Shown here piece by piece: positions 7,195-16,194 of a DNA stretch of 64,000 bases (the first letter of the stretch is position 1; the number at the start of each line of letters is the position of its first letter). The position numbers and the translations under genes were made by a program. The notes beneath the pieces were generated by a model, which worked only from the letters and a program-made list of their open reading frames with translations, did not search any database and had not been told where the DNA came from. The DNA comes from Nonomuraea wenchangensis (GTDB taxonomy: Bacteria; Actinomycetota; Actinomycetes; Streptosporangiales; Streptosporangiaceae). Location: positions 62,001 through 126,000 of the forward strand of contig NZ_FOHX01000025.1 of the NCBI RefSeq assembly GCF_900111685.1, given 5' to 3'.

Positions 7195-8648
7195 AAGCCC
7201 TGGGCCAGGCGGTAGTAAGCCTGGTTCCAGCGCAGCTCCTTGGCGAAGCGCTCGGTCGTGGTGTCGGCGTCGATGATCACCAGCTCCACGCCCAGCATCT
7301 CGGCCAGGTCCGTCAGCTCCTCGCGGGTGACCGCCGTGGTGAGCACCGTGTGGTGCGGCGCGCCGGCGGTGAGCCACGACTCGGTGGACGTGCGCAGGTT
7401 CGGGCGGGGCTGCCACACCGCGCGGGCCACGGGCAGCTTCGGCAGCGGCTCCGGCGGCGCCACGAGGTCGATCTCGTTGGCGACCAGACGGAACCGGTCG
7501 CCCATGTCGGCCAGGCCGACCACGATGCCGGGGCCGGGAGCGGCGTCGAACACCAGCCGCACCGGGTCCTCCCTGCCGCCGATGCCGAGCGGGTGGATCT
7601 CGCAGGACGGCGTGCCCGCGGCGATCGACGGGCAGACCTCCAGCATGTGCGCGCCCAGGATCAGCTCGTTGCCGGGCGTGAGGTTGTAGGTGTAGTCCTC
7701 CATGAAGGACGTGCCGCCCGACGGTGACATCGACTTCAGCGTCCGCAGCAGCACCGACGTCTTCCAGTCGCCCTCGCCGCCGAAGCCGTAGCCGTCGGCC
7801 ATGAGGCGCTGCACGGCCAGGCCGGGAAGCTGGCGCAGGCCGCCGAGGTCCTCGAAGTTCGTGGTGAAGGCGCGGTAGCCGCCGGCCTCCAGGAAGCCGC
7901 GCAGGCCCAGCTCGATCCTGGCCGCGTAGCGCAGCGACTCGGCCCGCTCGCCGAGCAGCTCGGGGGCCACCCGGTACTGCTCCTCGTACTCCTTGACCAG
8001 CGCGGCCACGTCCGCGTCGGAGGCCGCGTCCACGGCCTCGACCAGGTCGTTGACGCCGTAGGTGTTGACCGAGACGCCGAAGCGGAGCTGCGCCTCGACC
8101 TTGTCGCCCTCGGTGACGGCCACGTCGCGCATGTTGTCGCCGAACCGCACCAGCTTGAGCTGGCGGACCTCGGCGAGGCCCGTGGCGGCGTGCGCCCACG
8201 CCTCGATGCGCGCGCCCACGGCCGGGTCGCTGACGTGTCCGGCCACGGTCTTGCGCGGCACGCCGAGCCGGGTCTGCACGAACCCGAACTCGCGGTCGCC
8301 GTGCGCGGCCTGGTTGAGGTTCATGAAGTCCATGTCGATGGTGCTCCACGGGAGCTCGACATTGGCCTGGGTGTGCAGGTGCAGCAGCGGCTTGCGCAGC
8401 GCGTCGAGGCCGGCGATCCACATCTTGGCCGGGGAGAAGGTGTGCATCCAGGCGATCACGCCGGCGCACGAGTCGTCCGCGTTGGCCTCCAGCATCACCC
8501 GCCGGATCGCGGCGGCGTCCGTGAGCACGGGCTTCCACTCGACCGCGACGGGCAACTGCCCGGCGATGGCCTGGGACTGCTCGGCCACCTGGCGGAGCGT
8601 GTCCTCGCCGTACAGCCCCTGGCTGCCGGTCAGAAACCAGATCTTCAA
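7191..8648 (-). CDS. araA: L-arabinose isomerase
   Basis: 485 residues converting L-arabinose to L-ribulose in the cytoplasm, the first step of the AraA-AraB-AraD pathway. Family motifs are KIWFLTGSQGLYGEDTL at the N-terminus, GVIAWMHTFSPAKMWIAGL, DMDFMNLNQAAHGDREFGF, and the EDLGGLRQLPG..LMADGYGFGGEGDWKTS and SFMEDYTYNL metal/substrate region. The start is TTG 8648, preceded by GAGGAG; it overlaps the araD stop as TTGA (8645-8648), implying translational coupling. Length matches the family (about 500). Last gene of the chvE-mmsAB-lacI-araBDA run. Confidence 0.97.
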   Translation of the reverse strand: MKIWFLTGSQGLYGEDTLRQVAEQSQAIAGQLPVAVEWKPVLTDAAAIRRVMLEANADDSCAGVIAWMHTFSPAKMWIAGLDALRKPLLHLHTQANVELPWSTIDMDFMNLNQAAHGDREFGFVQTRLGVPRKTVAGHVSDPAVGARIEAWAHAATGLAEVRQLKLVRFGDNMRDVAVTEGDKVEAQLRFGVSVNTYGVNDLVEAVDAASDADVAALVKEYEEQYRVAPELLGERAESLRYAARIELGLRGFLEAGGYRAFTTNFEDLGGLRQLPGLAVQRLMADGYGFGGEGDWKTSVLLRTLKSMSPSGGTSFMEDYTYNLTPGNELILGAHMLEVCPSIAAGTPSCEIHPLGIGGREDPVRLVFDAAPGPGIVVGLADMGDRFRLVANEIDLVAPPEPLPKLPVARAVWQPRPNLRTSTESWLTAGAPHHTVLTTAVTREELTDLAEMLGVELVIIDADTTTERFAKELRWNQAYYRLAQGF

Positions 8649-9301
8649 CGCGGGCTCCTCTGTCCGTAGACGTTCTGGTAACGGTCGTACAGGCGGTCGA
8701 TGTCGTCCTGGGCGATCGGCAGCGGGTCGCCGAGCTGGCGGGCCACGTGCACGGTACGGGCCACGTCCTCGCACATGACGGCGGCCTTCACCGCCGCCTT
8801 GGCGTCCTTGCCGATGGTGAACACCCCGTGGTTCTGCATGAGGACCGCCTTGGAGCGGTGCCCCTTGAGCGTCTCGACGATGCCCTGCCCGATCGAGTCG
8901 TCGCCGATCAGCGCGAACGGGCCCACCGGGATCTCGCCGCCGAACTCGTCGGCCATGGCGGTGAGCACGCACGGGATCGCCTCGCCGCGGGCGGCCCAGG
9001 CCGAGGCGTACGTCGAGTGGGTGTGCACGACGCCGCCGACCTCGGGCAGGTTGCGGTAGACGTAGGCGTGCGCGGCGGTGTCGCTGGAGGGGGCGTGCTC
9101 GCCCTCGACCAGGTTGCCGTCGAGGTCGCACACCACCATGTTCTCCGGGGTCAGCTCGTCGTAGGAGACGCCGGAGGGCTTGATGACGAACAGGTCCTCG
9201 CCGGGGACCCGTCCGGAGACGTTGCCGGCCGTCCACACGACGAGGCCGTACCTGACCAGCTCGGCGTGCAACTCGGCGACCGCTGCGCGGATGTTCTTCA
9301 T
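8645..9301 (-). CDS. araD: L-ribulose-5-phosphate 4-epimerase
   Basis: 218 residues of the class II aldolase/epimerase fold. It converts L-ribulose 5-phosphate to D-xylulose 5-phosphate. Visible motifs: TAGNVSGR near the phosphate site, IKPSGVSYDELTPENMV, the zinc ligands in VVHTHSTYASAWA, and the later QNHGVFTIGKDAKAAV histidine. ATG 9301 overlaps the araB stop as ATGA, and its own TGA overlaps araA's TTG, so araB, araD and araA are tightly coupled. Confidence 0.96.
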   Translation of the reverse strand: MKNIRAAVAELHAELVRYGLVVWTAGNVSGRVPGEDLFVIKPSGVSYDELTPENMVVCDLDGNLVEGEHAPSSDTAAHAYVYRNLPEVGGVVHTHSTYASAWAARGEAIPCVLTAMADEFGGEIPVGPFALIGDDSIGQGIVETLKGHRSKAVLMQNHGVFTIGKDAKAAVKAAVMCEDVARTVHVARQLGDPLPIAQDDIDRLYDRYQNVYGQRSPR

Positions 9302-10932
9302 GCGTGGGCCTCGTTCCTGATGGCGCGCAGCGTGTGGAGCATGCGGCCGTCTCCGAAGAAGTCGTGGAGCCTGCGGTACTCGGCGTAGAGCCGGTCGTAG
9401 GCGTCGGCGCGGTCCGGGTCCGGCGTGTACGCCGCCTCGGTCCGCTGGCCCATGGCGGCCGCCGCCTCCTCGATCCCGGGGTAGGCCCCGGCGGCGACCG
9501 CCGCGTGGATGGCCGAGCCGAGCGCGGGCCCCTGGTCGGAGCCGATCACCGACAGCGGCCGGCGCAGCACGTCGGCGTAGATCTGCATGAGGAAGGGGTT
9601 CTTCAGCAGCCCGCCGGCGACCACGAACTCCTCGACCGGCACGCCGGCCCGCTCGAACGTCTCGACGATCATGCGGGCGCCGTACGCGGTGGACTCGATG
9701 AGCGCGCGGTAGACGTCCTCCGGCCGCGTGGCCAGGGTCTGGCCGACGATGACGCCGGAGAGGTTGTGGTCCACGAGCACCGAGCGGTTGCCGCCGAACC
9801 AGTCGAGCGCCACCAGCCCGTGCTGGCCGACGGCCTGCTTCTCGGCGAGCGCGGTCAGCTCCTCGTGGCCGAGGCCGCAGCTGTCGACGTACCAGGCGAA
9901 GATGTCGCCGACCGCCGACTGTCCGGCCTCGTAGCCCCACAGGCCGGGGACGATGCCGTCGCGGACGACGCCGCACATGCCGGGCACCTCGGCGAGCCGG
10001 TCGCTGGGCATGATGTGGCAGGTGGAGGTGCCCATGATGGCGACCATCTGGCCGGGACGTACGGCGTCCGCGGCGGCGGCGGTGACGTGCGCGTCCACGT
10101 TGCCGACGGCGACCGCGATGCCCTCGGGCAGGCCGGTCCATCCGGCCGCCTCGGCGGTCAGCCGGCCGGCGAGGCCGCCGAGCGGGGCGAGTGTGACGCC
10201 GCCCTCGTCGGTGCCGACCCGGCCGGTGGCGAGCTTGTCCGCGAAGTCGGCGAAGCCGGGGTTGAGCTCGGCGAGGAACTCCTTCGACGGGTAGGAGCCG
10301 TCCTGGAAGACGCCCTTGTAGCCGGCCGTGCAGATGTTGCGGCTCTCGACGCCGGTGAGCTGCCAGATGATCCAGTCGGCGGCCTCGATCCAGCGCTCGG
10401 CCCTGGCGTAGACGTCGGGGGCCTCCTCCAGGACCTGCAGCGCCTTGGCGAACTCCCACTCGGAGGAGATCTTGCCGCCGTAGCGCGGCAGCCAGCTCTC
10501 GCCGCGGCGCGCGGCCAGCTCGTTGATCCGGTCGGCGTGGGGCTGGGCGGCGTGGTGCTTCCACAGCTTGGGCCAGGCGTGCGGCAGCTCCGGGGTCTCG
10601 ACGCAGAGCGGCGTGCCGTCGGCCGTGGCCGGCAGCACGGTGCAGGCGGTGAAGTCGGTGCCGATGCCGACGACCTGCTCGGCGGGCACGCCGGCGGCGG
10701 CGAGCGCGGCGGGCACCGCGTTCTTCAGCACCTCCAGCCAGTCCTGCGGCGCCTGCAGCGCCCAGTCGGGGCCGAGCCGCACACCGGAGCCGGGCAGCTC
10801 CCGCTCGATGACGCGGTGGGCGTACTCGTGGACGGCGCTGCCGAGCTCGGCGCCGTCGCCGACCCGGACGACGACCGCGCGTCCGGACAGCGTGCCGAAG
10901 TCGACTCCTACCACATAAGTGTTAGCGTTCAC
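9298..10932 (-). CDS. araB: ribulokinase
   Basis: 544 residues of the FGGY kinase family, phosphorylating L-ribulose with ATP. N-terminal VVGVDFGTLSGRAVVVRV is the first phosphate-binding segment; GIGTDFTACTVLP, GYKGVFQDGSYP and the C-terminal VVAGGLLKNPFLMQIYADVL follow. GTG 10932 was chosen because GGAG lies 6 nt upstream and VNANTYVVGVDFG is the normal N-terminus; the in-frame ATGs further up have no ribosome binding site. The operator TGTGAACGCTAACA on this strand covers the start codon, so bound LacI would sit on the initiation region. Gap to lacI upstream is 35 bp; araD overlaps downstream. Confidence 0.96.
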   Translation of the reverse strand: MNANTYVVGVDFGTLSGRAVVVRVGDGAELGSAVHEYAHRVIERELPGSGVRLGPDWALQAPQDWLEVLKNAVPAALAAAGVPAEQVVGIGTDFTACTVLPATADGTPLCVETPELPHAWPKLWKHHAAQPHADRINELAARRGESWLPRYGGKISSEWEFAKALQVLEEAPDVYARAERWIEAADWIIWQLTGVESRNICTAGYKGVFQDGSYPSKEFLAELNPGFADFADKLATGRVGTDEGGVTLAPLGGLAGRLTAEAAGWTGLPEGIAVAVGNVDAHVTAAAADAVRPGQMVAIMGTSTCHIMPSDRLAEVPGMCGVVRDGIVPGLWGYEAGQSAVGDIFAWYVDSCGLGHEELTALAEKQAVGQHGLVALDWFGGNRSVLVDHNLSGVIVGQTLATRPEDVYRALIESTAYGARMIVETFERAGVPVEEFVVAGGLLKNPFLMQIYADVLRRPLSVIGSDQGPALGSAIHAAVAAGAYPGIEEAAAAMGQRTEAAYTPDPDRADAYDRLYAEYRRLHDFFGDGRMLHTLRAIRNEAHA

Positions 10933-10933
10933 A
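10920..10933. promoter_or_regulatory. LacI-family operator over the araB start
   Basis: TGTTAGCGTTCACA on the plus strand, an imperfect palindrome with the central CG typical of LacI-family sites. It matches the locus consensus TGTKARCGYTMACA (read on the minus strand). It includes the araB GTG codon, inside an operon, so it may act as a roadblock or control an internal promoter. Confidence 0.7.
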
Positions 10934-10967
10934 TTGCTCTCCAGGGGGAATTCCGGTGGCATGCCCA

Positions 10968-11990
10968 TCATCTACCGGGTCCAGGGGCGGTGCTGGAGCG
11001 CACCACCAGGCGGGGCGGCACGACCAGGCGCCCGTACACGCCGCGCGCGGCCTCGATCTGCCGCAGCAGCACCTCGATGCAGTGCCGGCCCACCACGTCG
11101 AAGTCCTGCCTGACCGTGGTCAACGGCGGCGAGAAGAACTCCGACTCCGGGATGTCGTCGAAGCCCACCACGCTGATCTGCTCCGGCACCCGCACGCCCC
11201 CTTCGCTGAGGGCGCGCAGCACCCCGAGCGCCATCTGGTCGTTGGCCGCGAAGACCGCCGTGACGCCGTCCATCGCGGCGAGGCTGCGCCCCGCCTCGTA
11301 GCCGGCGCGCGGGCTCCAGTCGCCGGCCAGCGGCTCGGGCGCCGGCCGCCCAGCCTCCGCCAGGGCGGCCCGCCACCCCTCCAGCCGGCCCTCGGTCTCC
11401 AGCCAGTCGGACGGGCCGCAGACGTGCCAGACCGTCTCGTGGCCCAGCTCCAGCAGGTGGCGGGTGGCGAGCCTGGCGCCCTCGGCCTGGTCGATGCAGA
11501 CCACCGGGATGTCGTCGCGGTGCGAGCCGCCCTCGACCGCGACCGCCGGCATCCCGGACGGCAGGCTCTCCAGTGCCTGGGCGGCCGAGCGCTGCGGCGC
11601 GACCACCACGACCCCGTCCACGCCCTGCTCGGCCAGGTAGTCGATGGCGTCGCGCACGTTGTCGGCGTCGATCGACTTCAGGCTCACGATGCTGACGAAG
11701 TAGCCGGCGGTGCGCGCCGCCTGCTCGATGCCGTACACCGTGCTGGCCGGGCCGTACAGCGTGGTGTCGAAGCTCACCACGCCGAGCGTCCGCGACCGCT
11801 TGGTCACCAGCGCGCGGGCGACCAGGTTGCGCCGGTAGCCCAGCCGGGTGATCGCCGCCTCCACCCGGGCCCGGGTGTCGGCCCGGACGTTCGGATGGTC
11901 GTTGAGCACCCGGGAGACCGTCTGGTGCGACACGCCCGCCTCTTTGGCCACGTCGGCCATGACCGGCAGGCGGCGCTTCGATGCCGTCAC
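10968..11990 (-). CDS. LacI family transcriptional regulator (arabinose operon copy)
   Basis: 340 residues. The HTH and hinge are at the N-terminus: VMADVAKEAGVSHQTVSRVL, NDHPNVRADTRARV, LGYRRNLVARALVTKRS. The rest is a periplasmic-binding-protein-like effector domain (LGVVSFDTTLYGPAST, GVDGVVVVAPQRS, FAANDQMALGVLRAL, ISVVGFDDIPESEFFSPPLTT). GTG 11990 has GAGGAG upstream. It lies between mmsB and araB on the same strand, so it is probably co-transcribed. The DNA-binding region is almost identical to the regulator at 20886-21911, so both should recognise the same operator. Likely an arabinose- or arabinoside-responsive repressor; the inducer is inferred from context. Confidence 0.93.
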   Translation of the reverse strand: MTASKRRLPVMADVAKEAGVSHQTVSRVLNDHPNVRADTRARVEAAITRLGYRRNLVARALVTKRSRTLGVVSFDTTLYGPASTVYGIEQAARTAGYFVSIVSLKSIDADNVRDAIDYLAEQGVDGVVVVAPQRSAAQALESLPSGMPAVAVEGGSHRDDIPVVCIDQAEGARLATRHLLELGHETVWHVCGPSDWLETEGRLEGWRAALAEAGRPAPEPLAGDWSPRAGYEAGRSLAAMDGVTAVFAANDQMALGVLRALSEGGVRVPEQISVVGFDDIPESEFFSPPLTTVRQDFDVVGRHCIEVLLRQIEAARGVYGRLVVPPRLVVRSSTAPGPGR

Positions 11991-12060
11991 GGGCGTCTCC
12001 TCTCGCTGGGCGCTCGGGTCGCGGACCGGATCGCGGGCAGGGTCACGGGCAGGGTCGTGC

Positions 12061-13335
12061 TCAGCGCGTTCCGCCGGCCCGGCGCTTGGTCCAGACGTCG
12101 AACGCGACCGCGGCCAGGAGCACCGCGCCCTTGACGAGCATGACCCGCTCGCTGGGCGAGCCGATCAGCGACATGCCGTTGTTGATGACCGCCATGATCA
12201 GACCGCCGGTGATGGCGCCGGCCACCTTGCCGACGCCGCCCTGCACGGCCGCGCCGCCGATGAACGCCGCCGCGATGGCGTCCAGCTCGAAGCTGTTGCC
12301 CGCCGTCGGACCTGCCTGGTTGAGCCGGCCGGCGAAGATGATGCCGGCGATCGCCGACAGCACGCCCATGTTGACGAAGATCCAGAAGACGACCGACTTG
12401 ACCTTGACGCCGGACATGACCGCCGCCTGGAGGTTGCCGCCGATGGCGTAGATCTGGCGGCCGAAGACCGTGCGGCCGGCCAGCATCGAGTAGCCGAGCA
12501 CCAGCACCGCGAGCAGCACGAGCACCCACGGCAGGTTCTTGAACCTGGCGAGCTGCACGACCAGGAAGAGGATCAGCCCGGCGCCGGCCGTCATCTTGAG
12601 CGCGAACAGGGCCATCGGCTCGACGGACTGCCCGTAGCCCTTGCGGGCGTTGCGGGAGCGGAGCTGGGCGACCACCATGCCGGCGATCGCGACCAGGCCG
12701 ATCAGCAGGCTGAACAGGTCGGCGCCGCCGAGCGGGCCGAGACCCACGTTGCCGAGGTAGCCGTTGGTGAAGCCGTTGGCGAGGGTGCGGACCTGGTCGG
12801 GGAACGGGCCGATGCCCTGGTTGCCCAGCACCGTGAGGGTCAGCGCGCGGAACAGCAGCATGCCGGCCAGCGTCACGATGAACGCCGGGATGCCGAAGTA
12901 GGCGATCCAGTACCCCTGCCACGCGCCGATGAGCGCGCCCGCGACCAGCGTGATCAGCAGGGCCAGCGGCCACGCCACGCCCATGTTGACCATGAGCACG
13001 GCGGCCAGCGCTCCGGTCACGGCCACCACCGAGCCGACCGACAGGTCGATGTGCCCGGCGATGATGACGAGGATCATCCCGATCGCGAGGATCAGGACGT
13101 AGGAGTTCTGGACGATGATGTTCGAGATGTTCTGCGGCTGCAGCAGCGCGCCGTCGGTGAGCACCGAGAACAGCGCGATGATGAGCGCGAACGCGATGTA
13201 GATGCCGCTGGAGCGCAGGTTCAGCGACACCCCGCCGAGCGACACCCTGCCCGGCCGCCGTGGCGCTCCCCCGTCGCCGCCCTTCGCGCCGGTAGCCGTG
13301 TCGGCGGGCACGTCTGCGGGCGTGATGCTGCTCAT
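12061..13335 (-). CDS. mmsB: multiple-monosaccharide ABC transporter permease
   Basis: 424 residues, about ten membrane helices, BPD_transp_2 (branched-chain/ribose-type) family. Signatures are GHIDLSVGSVVAVTGALAA and FELDAIAAAFIGGAAVQGG-GKVAGAITGGLI near the C-terminus. Its length and the mid-protein NARKGYGQSVEPMALFALK insertion fit the MmsB/GguB group that partners ChvE-type binding proteins, longer than the usual 330-residue RbsC. ATG 13335 overlaps the mmsA stop as ATGA. It forms the membrane channel for the sugar captured by the binding protein at 14931-16046. Confidence 0.92.
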   Translation of the reverse strand: MSSITPADVPADTATGAKGGDGGAPRRPGRVSLGGVSLNLRSSGIYIAFALIIALFSVLTDGALLQPQNISNIIVQNSYVLILAIGMILVIIAGHIDLSVGSVVAVTGALAAVLMVNMGVAWPLALLITLVAGALIGAWQGYWIAYFGIPAFIVTLAGMLLFRALTLTVLGNQGIGPFPDQVRTLANGFTNGYLGNVGLGPLGGADLFSLLIGLVAIAGMVVAQLRSRNARKGYGQSVEPMALFALKMTAGAGLILFLVVQLARFKNLPWVLVLLAVLVLGYSMLAGRTVFGRQIYAIGGNLQAAVMSGVKVKSVVFWIFVNMGVLSAIAGIIFAGRLNQAGPTAGNSFELDAIAAAFIGGAAVQGGVGKVAGAITGGLIMAVINNGMSLIGSPSERVMLVKGAVLLAAVAFDVWTKRRAGGTR

Positions 13336-14870
13336 GAGAGCTTCTCCTGTCCCTTGGTCATGAGGTACATGAGCCGTTCCTGGGTGGCGTCCTCGCGCGC
13401 CACCTCCCCGGTGATGCGACCCTCGGAAAGCGTGTAGATGCGGTCGCACAGGCCGAGCAGCTCAGGCAACTCACTGGAGATCACCAGCACGGCCTTGCCC
13501 TGGTCGGCGAGGCGGTTGATGATCGTGTAGATCTCGTACTTGGCACCGACGTCGATGCCGCGGGTGGGTTCGTCGAGGATCAGCACGTCGGGCTCGGTGA
13601 GGATCCACTTGGAGAGCACGACCTTCTGCTGGTTGCCGCCGCTCAGCTTCCCGACCACGCTGTTCACGGTGGGCGCCTTGATGTTCATGCTCCGGTGGAA
13701 GCCCTCGGCGACCTTGTACTCCTCGTTCTCGTTCACCCAGCCGCGGCTGGCCAGGCCCTTGAGCCCGGCGGCGCTGATGTTGCGCTTGATGTCGTCGATG
13801 AGGTTGAGGCCATAGCGCTTGCGGTCCTCGGTCGCGTACGCGATGCCGTGCCTGATCGCGTCCTGGACGTTGCGGATCACGATCGGCTTGCCGTCCTTGA
13901 AGATCTTCCCGGAGATGTTCACCCCGTAGGTCCGCCCGAACACGCTCATCGCGAGCTCGGTACGGCCCGCGCCCATGAGGCCGGCCAGACCCACGATCTC
14001 GCCGCGGCGCACGGTGAGCCCGGCGCCGTCCACGACCTTGCGGCCGGGCTGGCTCGGGCTGTGGACGGTCCAGTCCTCGATGCGCAGCACCTCCTCGCCG
14101 ATCGACGACTCGTGCGGCGGGAAGCGGTTGTCCAGCGCGCGGCCGACCATGCCCGAGATGATGCGGTCCTCGGTCACGTCGTCGGCCGCCATGTCGAGCG
14201 TCTCGATCGTGCGGCCGTCGCGGATGATCGTGACGGCGTCGGCGATCGCGGTGACCTCGTTGAGCTTGTGGGAGATGATCACACAGGTGATGCCCTCCTC
14301 CCGCAGGCCGCGCAGCAGGTCCAGCAGGTGCGCGGAGTCGTCGTCGTTGAGCGCCGCGGTCGGCTCGTCGAGGATGAGGAGCTTGACCTCCTTCGACAGC
14401 GCCTTGGCGATCTCCACGAGCTGCTGCTTGCCCACACCGATGTCGAAGATCGGCGTGGTCGGGTTCTCGCGCAGGCCGACCCGCTTCATCAGCTCGGCGG
14501 CCTCGTAGTTGGTGCGGTTCCAGTCGATGATCCCGCGCTTGGCGCGCTCGTTGCCGAGGAAGATGTTCTCCGCGATCGACAGCTGCGGGCTGAGTGCCAG
14601 CTCCTGGTGGATGATGACGATGCCGGCGTGCTCGCTGTCGCGGATGCTGCCGAACTCGACCCGCTCGCCCTCGAAGACGATCTCGCCCTCGTACGTGCCG
14701 TGCGGGTAGACCCCGGACAGCACCTTCATCAGCGTCGACTTGCCGGCGCCGTTCTCGCCGCAGATGGCGTGGATCTCGCCCCGCCGGACGGACAGGTTGA
14801 CGTCCTGCAGCGCCTTGACGCCGGGGAAGGTCTTGGTGATCCCGACCATCCGCAAGATGTGCTCGGTCAT
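13332..14870 (-). CDS. mmsA: multiple-monosaccharide ABC transporter ATP-binding protein
   Basis: 512 residues with two tandem ABC domains. Domain 1 has Walker A GENGAGKSTLMKVLSG, Q-loop HQELALSP, signature in IGVGKQQLVEIAKALS and Walker B LLILDEPTAAL. Domain 2 has the degenerate P-loop GLAGLMGAGRTELA usual in the second half of RbsA/MglA/MmsA proteins, then LSGGNQQKVVLSKWIL and VLILDEPTRGIDVG. Only the first half is expected to be a standard ATPase site. ATG 14870; it follows the binding-protein gene after a 60-bp gap containing a strong hairpin, and overlaps mmsB. Confidence 0.94.
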   Translation of the reverse strand: MTEHILRMVGITKTFPGVKALQDVNLSVRRGEIHAICGENGAGKSTLMKVLSGVYPHGTYEGEIVFEGERVEFGSIRDSEHAGIVIIHQELALSPQLSIAENIFLGNERAKRGIIDWNRTNYEAAELMKRVGLRENPTTPIFDIGVGKQQLVEIAKALSKEVKLLILDEPTAALNDDDSAHLLDLLRGLREEGITCVIISHKLNEVTAIADAVTIIRDGRTIETLDMAADDVTEDRIISGMVGRALDNRFPPHESSIGEEVLRIEDWTVHSPSQPGRKVVDGAGLTVRRGEIVGLAGLMGAGRTELAMSVFGRTYGVNISGKIFKDGKPIVIRNVQDAIRHGIAYATEDRKRYGLNLIDDIKRNISAAGLKGLASRGWVNENEEYKVAEGFHRSMNIKAPTVNSVVGKLSGGNQQKVVLSKWILTEPDVLILDEPTRGIDVGAKYEIYTIINRLADQGKAVLVISSELPELLGLCDRIYTLSEGRITGEVAREDATQERLMYLMTKGQEKLS

Positions 14871-14894
14871 ATGCCCCTCGCTCAGCTCAGGGAA

Positions 14895-14923
14895 GCCCCC
14901 GGGGACGCGCGGTCCCCGGGGGC
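14895..14923. terminator. intercistronic hairpin after the sugar-binding protein gene
   Basis: GCCCCCGGGGAC (14895-14906) pairs with 14912-14923 around a 5-nt loop: a 12-bp, nearly all-GC stem. It lies between the stop of the binding-protein gene (14931) and the mmsA start (14870) with no T run. It probably acts as a partial terminator or 3' stabiliser, giving more binding protein than transporter. Confidence 0.6.
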
Positions 14924-14930
14924 GAGGCCC

Positions 14931-16046
14931 TTACTGGAGCTGGTCCTCGGTGTAGTAGTTGCCGCCGACGATGATCTCCTTGTAGTTGGACTTGTCGACG
15001 ATCACCGGGTCGAGCAGGTACGACGGGACGACCTTGTTGCCGTTGTCGTAGTCCTTGGTGTTGTTGACCTCGGGCTGGCCGCCCTTCAGCACGGCGTCGG
15101 CCATCTTCACCGTCTGCTCGGCGAGCTTGCGGGTGTCCTTGAAGATCGTGGAGTACTGCTCGTCGGCGATGATGGACTTGACCGAGGCGAGCTCGGCGTC
15201 CTGACCGGTCACGATCGGGTAGGGCTGGCCGCTGGTGCCGTAGCCGGAGCTCTTGAGCGCCGACAGGATGCCGATGGACAGGCCGTCGTACGGCGAGAGC
15301 ACGCCGTCGACCTTGGCGCTGCCGTAGGTGCTGGTGAGGATGTCCTCCATGCGCTTCTGGGCCGTCGCCGGGTCCCAGCGCAGGATGGCGGCCTGCTTGA
15401 AGTCGGTCTGCTTGCTCTTCACGACGAGCGTGCCGTCGTCGATCTTCGGCTGGAGCACCGACAGGGCGCCGTTCCAGAAGAACGTGGCGTTGTTGTCGTC
15501 GGGGGAGCCGCCGAAGAGCTCGATGTTGAACGGGCCCTTCTTGCCGTCCTCGACGCCGAGGCCCTTGAGCAGCGAGGTGGCCTGCTGCACGCCGACCTTG
15601 AAGTTGTCGAAGGTGGCGTAGTAGTCCACGTTGGGGCTGTTGCGGATCAGCCGGTCGTAGGCGATGACCGGGATCTTGTTGTCGGCGGCCTGCTGGAGCT
15701 GCGAGGTGATCGCGGTGCCGTCGATCGAGGCGATGATCAGGAGCTTGGCGCCCTTGGTGATCTGGTTCTCGATCTGGTTGGCCTGGGTGGGAATGTCGTT
15801 CTCCGCGTACTGGAGGTCGACCTTGTAGCCCAGCTTCTCCAGCGCCGACTTGACGTTGTCGCCGTCGTGGATCCAGCGCTCCGACGACTTGGTCGGCATC
15901 GTCACGCCGATCAGCGCTCCGGCGCCGCCGGCGGCGGAGGACGCGGAGGCCTCGGCGTCGACCGTCTTCTGGCTGGAGCCACAGGCCGTCATGGTCGCGG
16001 CGAGAGCGATGGCAGAGACCACGCCCCCGATCCGTCCCAACCTCAT
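14931..16046 (-). CDS. chvE: multiple-monosaccharide ABC transporter substrate-binding lipoprotein (ChvE-like)
   Basis: 371 residues. A lipoprotein signal peptide ends in ATMTACGSS (lipobox cysteine about residue 22), followed by a Ser/Ala linker and a type I periplasmic-binding fold: LIGVTMPTKSSERWIHDG, IPVIAYDRLIRNS, LFGGSPDDNNATFFWNGAL, DGVLSPYDGLSIGILSAL, PIVTGQDAEL. The SSERWIHDG start and TGQDAE are ChvE/xylose-binding-type marks. ChvE relatives bind arabinose, galactose, glucose and related aldoses; the adjacent araBDA genes make L-arabinose the likely ligand here. Start ATG 16046 with AAGGAG 6 nt upstream. First gene of the operon, driven from a promoter overlapped by two operators. 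Confidence 0.93.
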   Translation of the reverse strand: MRLGRIGGVVSAIALAATMTACGSSQKTVDAEASASSAAGGAGALIGVTMPTKSSERWIHDGDNVKSALEKLGYKVDLQYAENDIPTQANQIENQITKGAKLLIIASIDGTAITSQLQQAADNKIPVIAYDRLIRNSPNVDYYATFDNFKVGVQQATSLLKGLGVEDGKKGPFNIELFGGSPDDNNATFFWNGALSVLQPKIDDGTLVVKSKQTDFKQAAILRWDPATAQKRMEDILTSTYGSAKVDGVLSPYDGLSIGILSALKSSGYGTSGQPYPIVTGQDAELASVKSIIADEQYSTIFKDTRKLAEQTVKMADAVLKGGQPEVNNTKDYDNGNKVVPSYLLDPVIVDKSNYKEIIVGGNYYTEDQLQ

Positions 16047-16166
16047 GTCATCTCCTTGCGATGGGGGTCGCGGCAGCGCTGGACGCGGCGGCCGCCGGTG
16101 TAGAAGATCAATTCGTCCCGCCAGAACGTGACGAATGAGAACAAACTTCGCGTTCGTTTCCGCCGA

Positions 16167-16194
16167 TTGTTATCGCTAACAAAGACTATGTCAA
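16167..16194 (-). promoter_or_regulatory. candidate promoter of the chvE-mmsAB-lacI-araBDA operon
   Basis: On the minus strand TTGACA (16194-16189) is a perfect -35 hexamer; 16 bp further is TAACAA (16172-16167), a weaker -10. The chvE ATG is about 120 nt downstream. The -35 lies in one operator copy and the -10 in another, so regulator binding would exclude RNA polymerase directly. Confidence 0.6.
16168..16181. promoter_or_regulatory. LacI-family operator at the chvE -10 region
   Basis: TGTTATCGCTAACA, extended by one base on each side to a 16-bp near-palindrome (TTGTTATCGCTAACAA). Centre at 16174/16175. It fits the shared arabinose-locus consensus except for one position in the left arm. 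Confidence 0.72.

Noticed and set aside
12000..12060. Operator copy in front of the lacI gene at 10968-11990
   Set aside because: No match to TGTKARCGYTMACA in this gap; only the short direct repeats CGGGCAGGGTC, so the gene is probably read from the chvE promoter.
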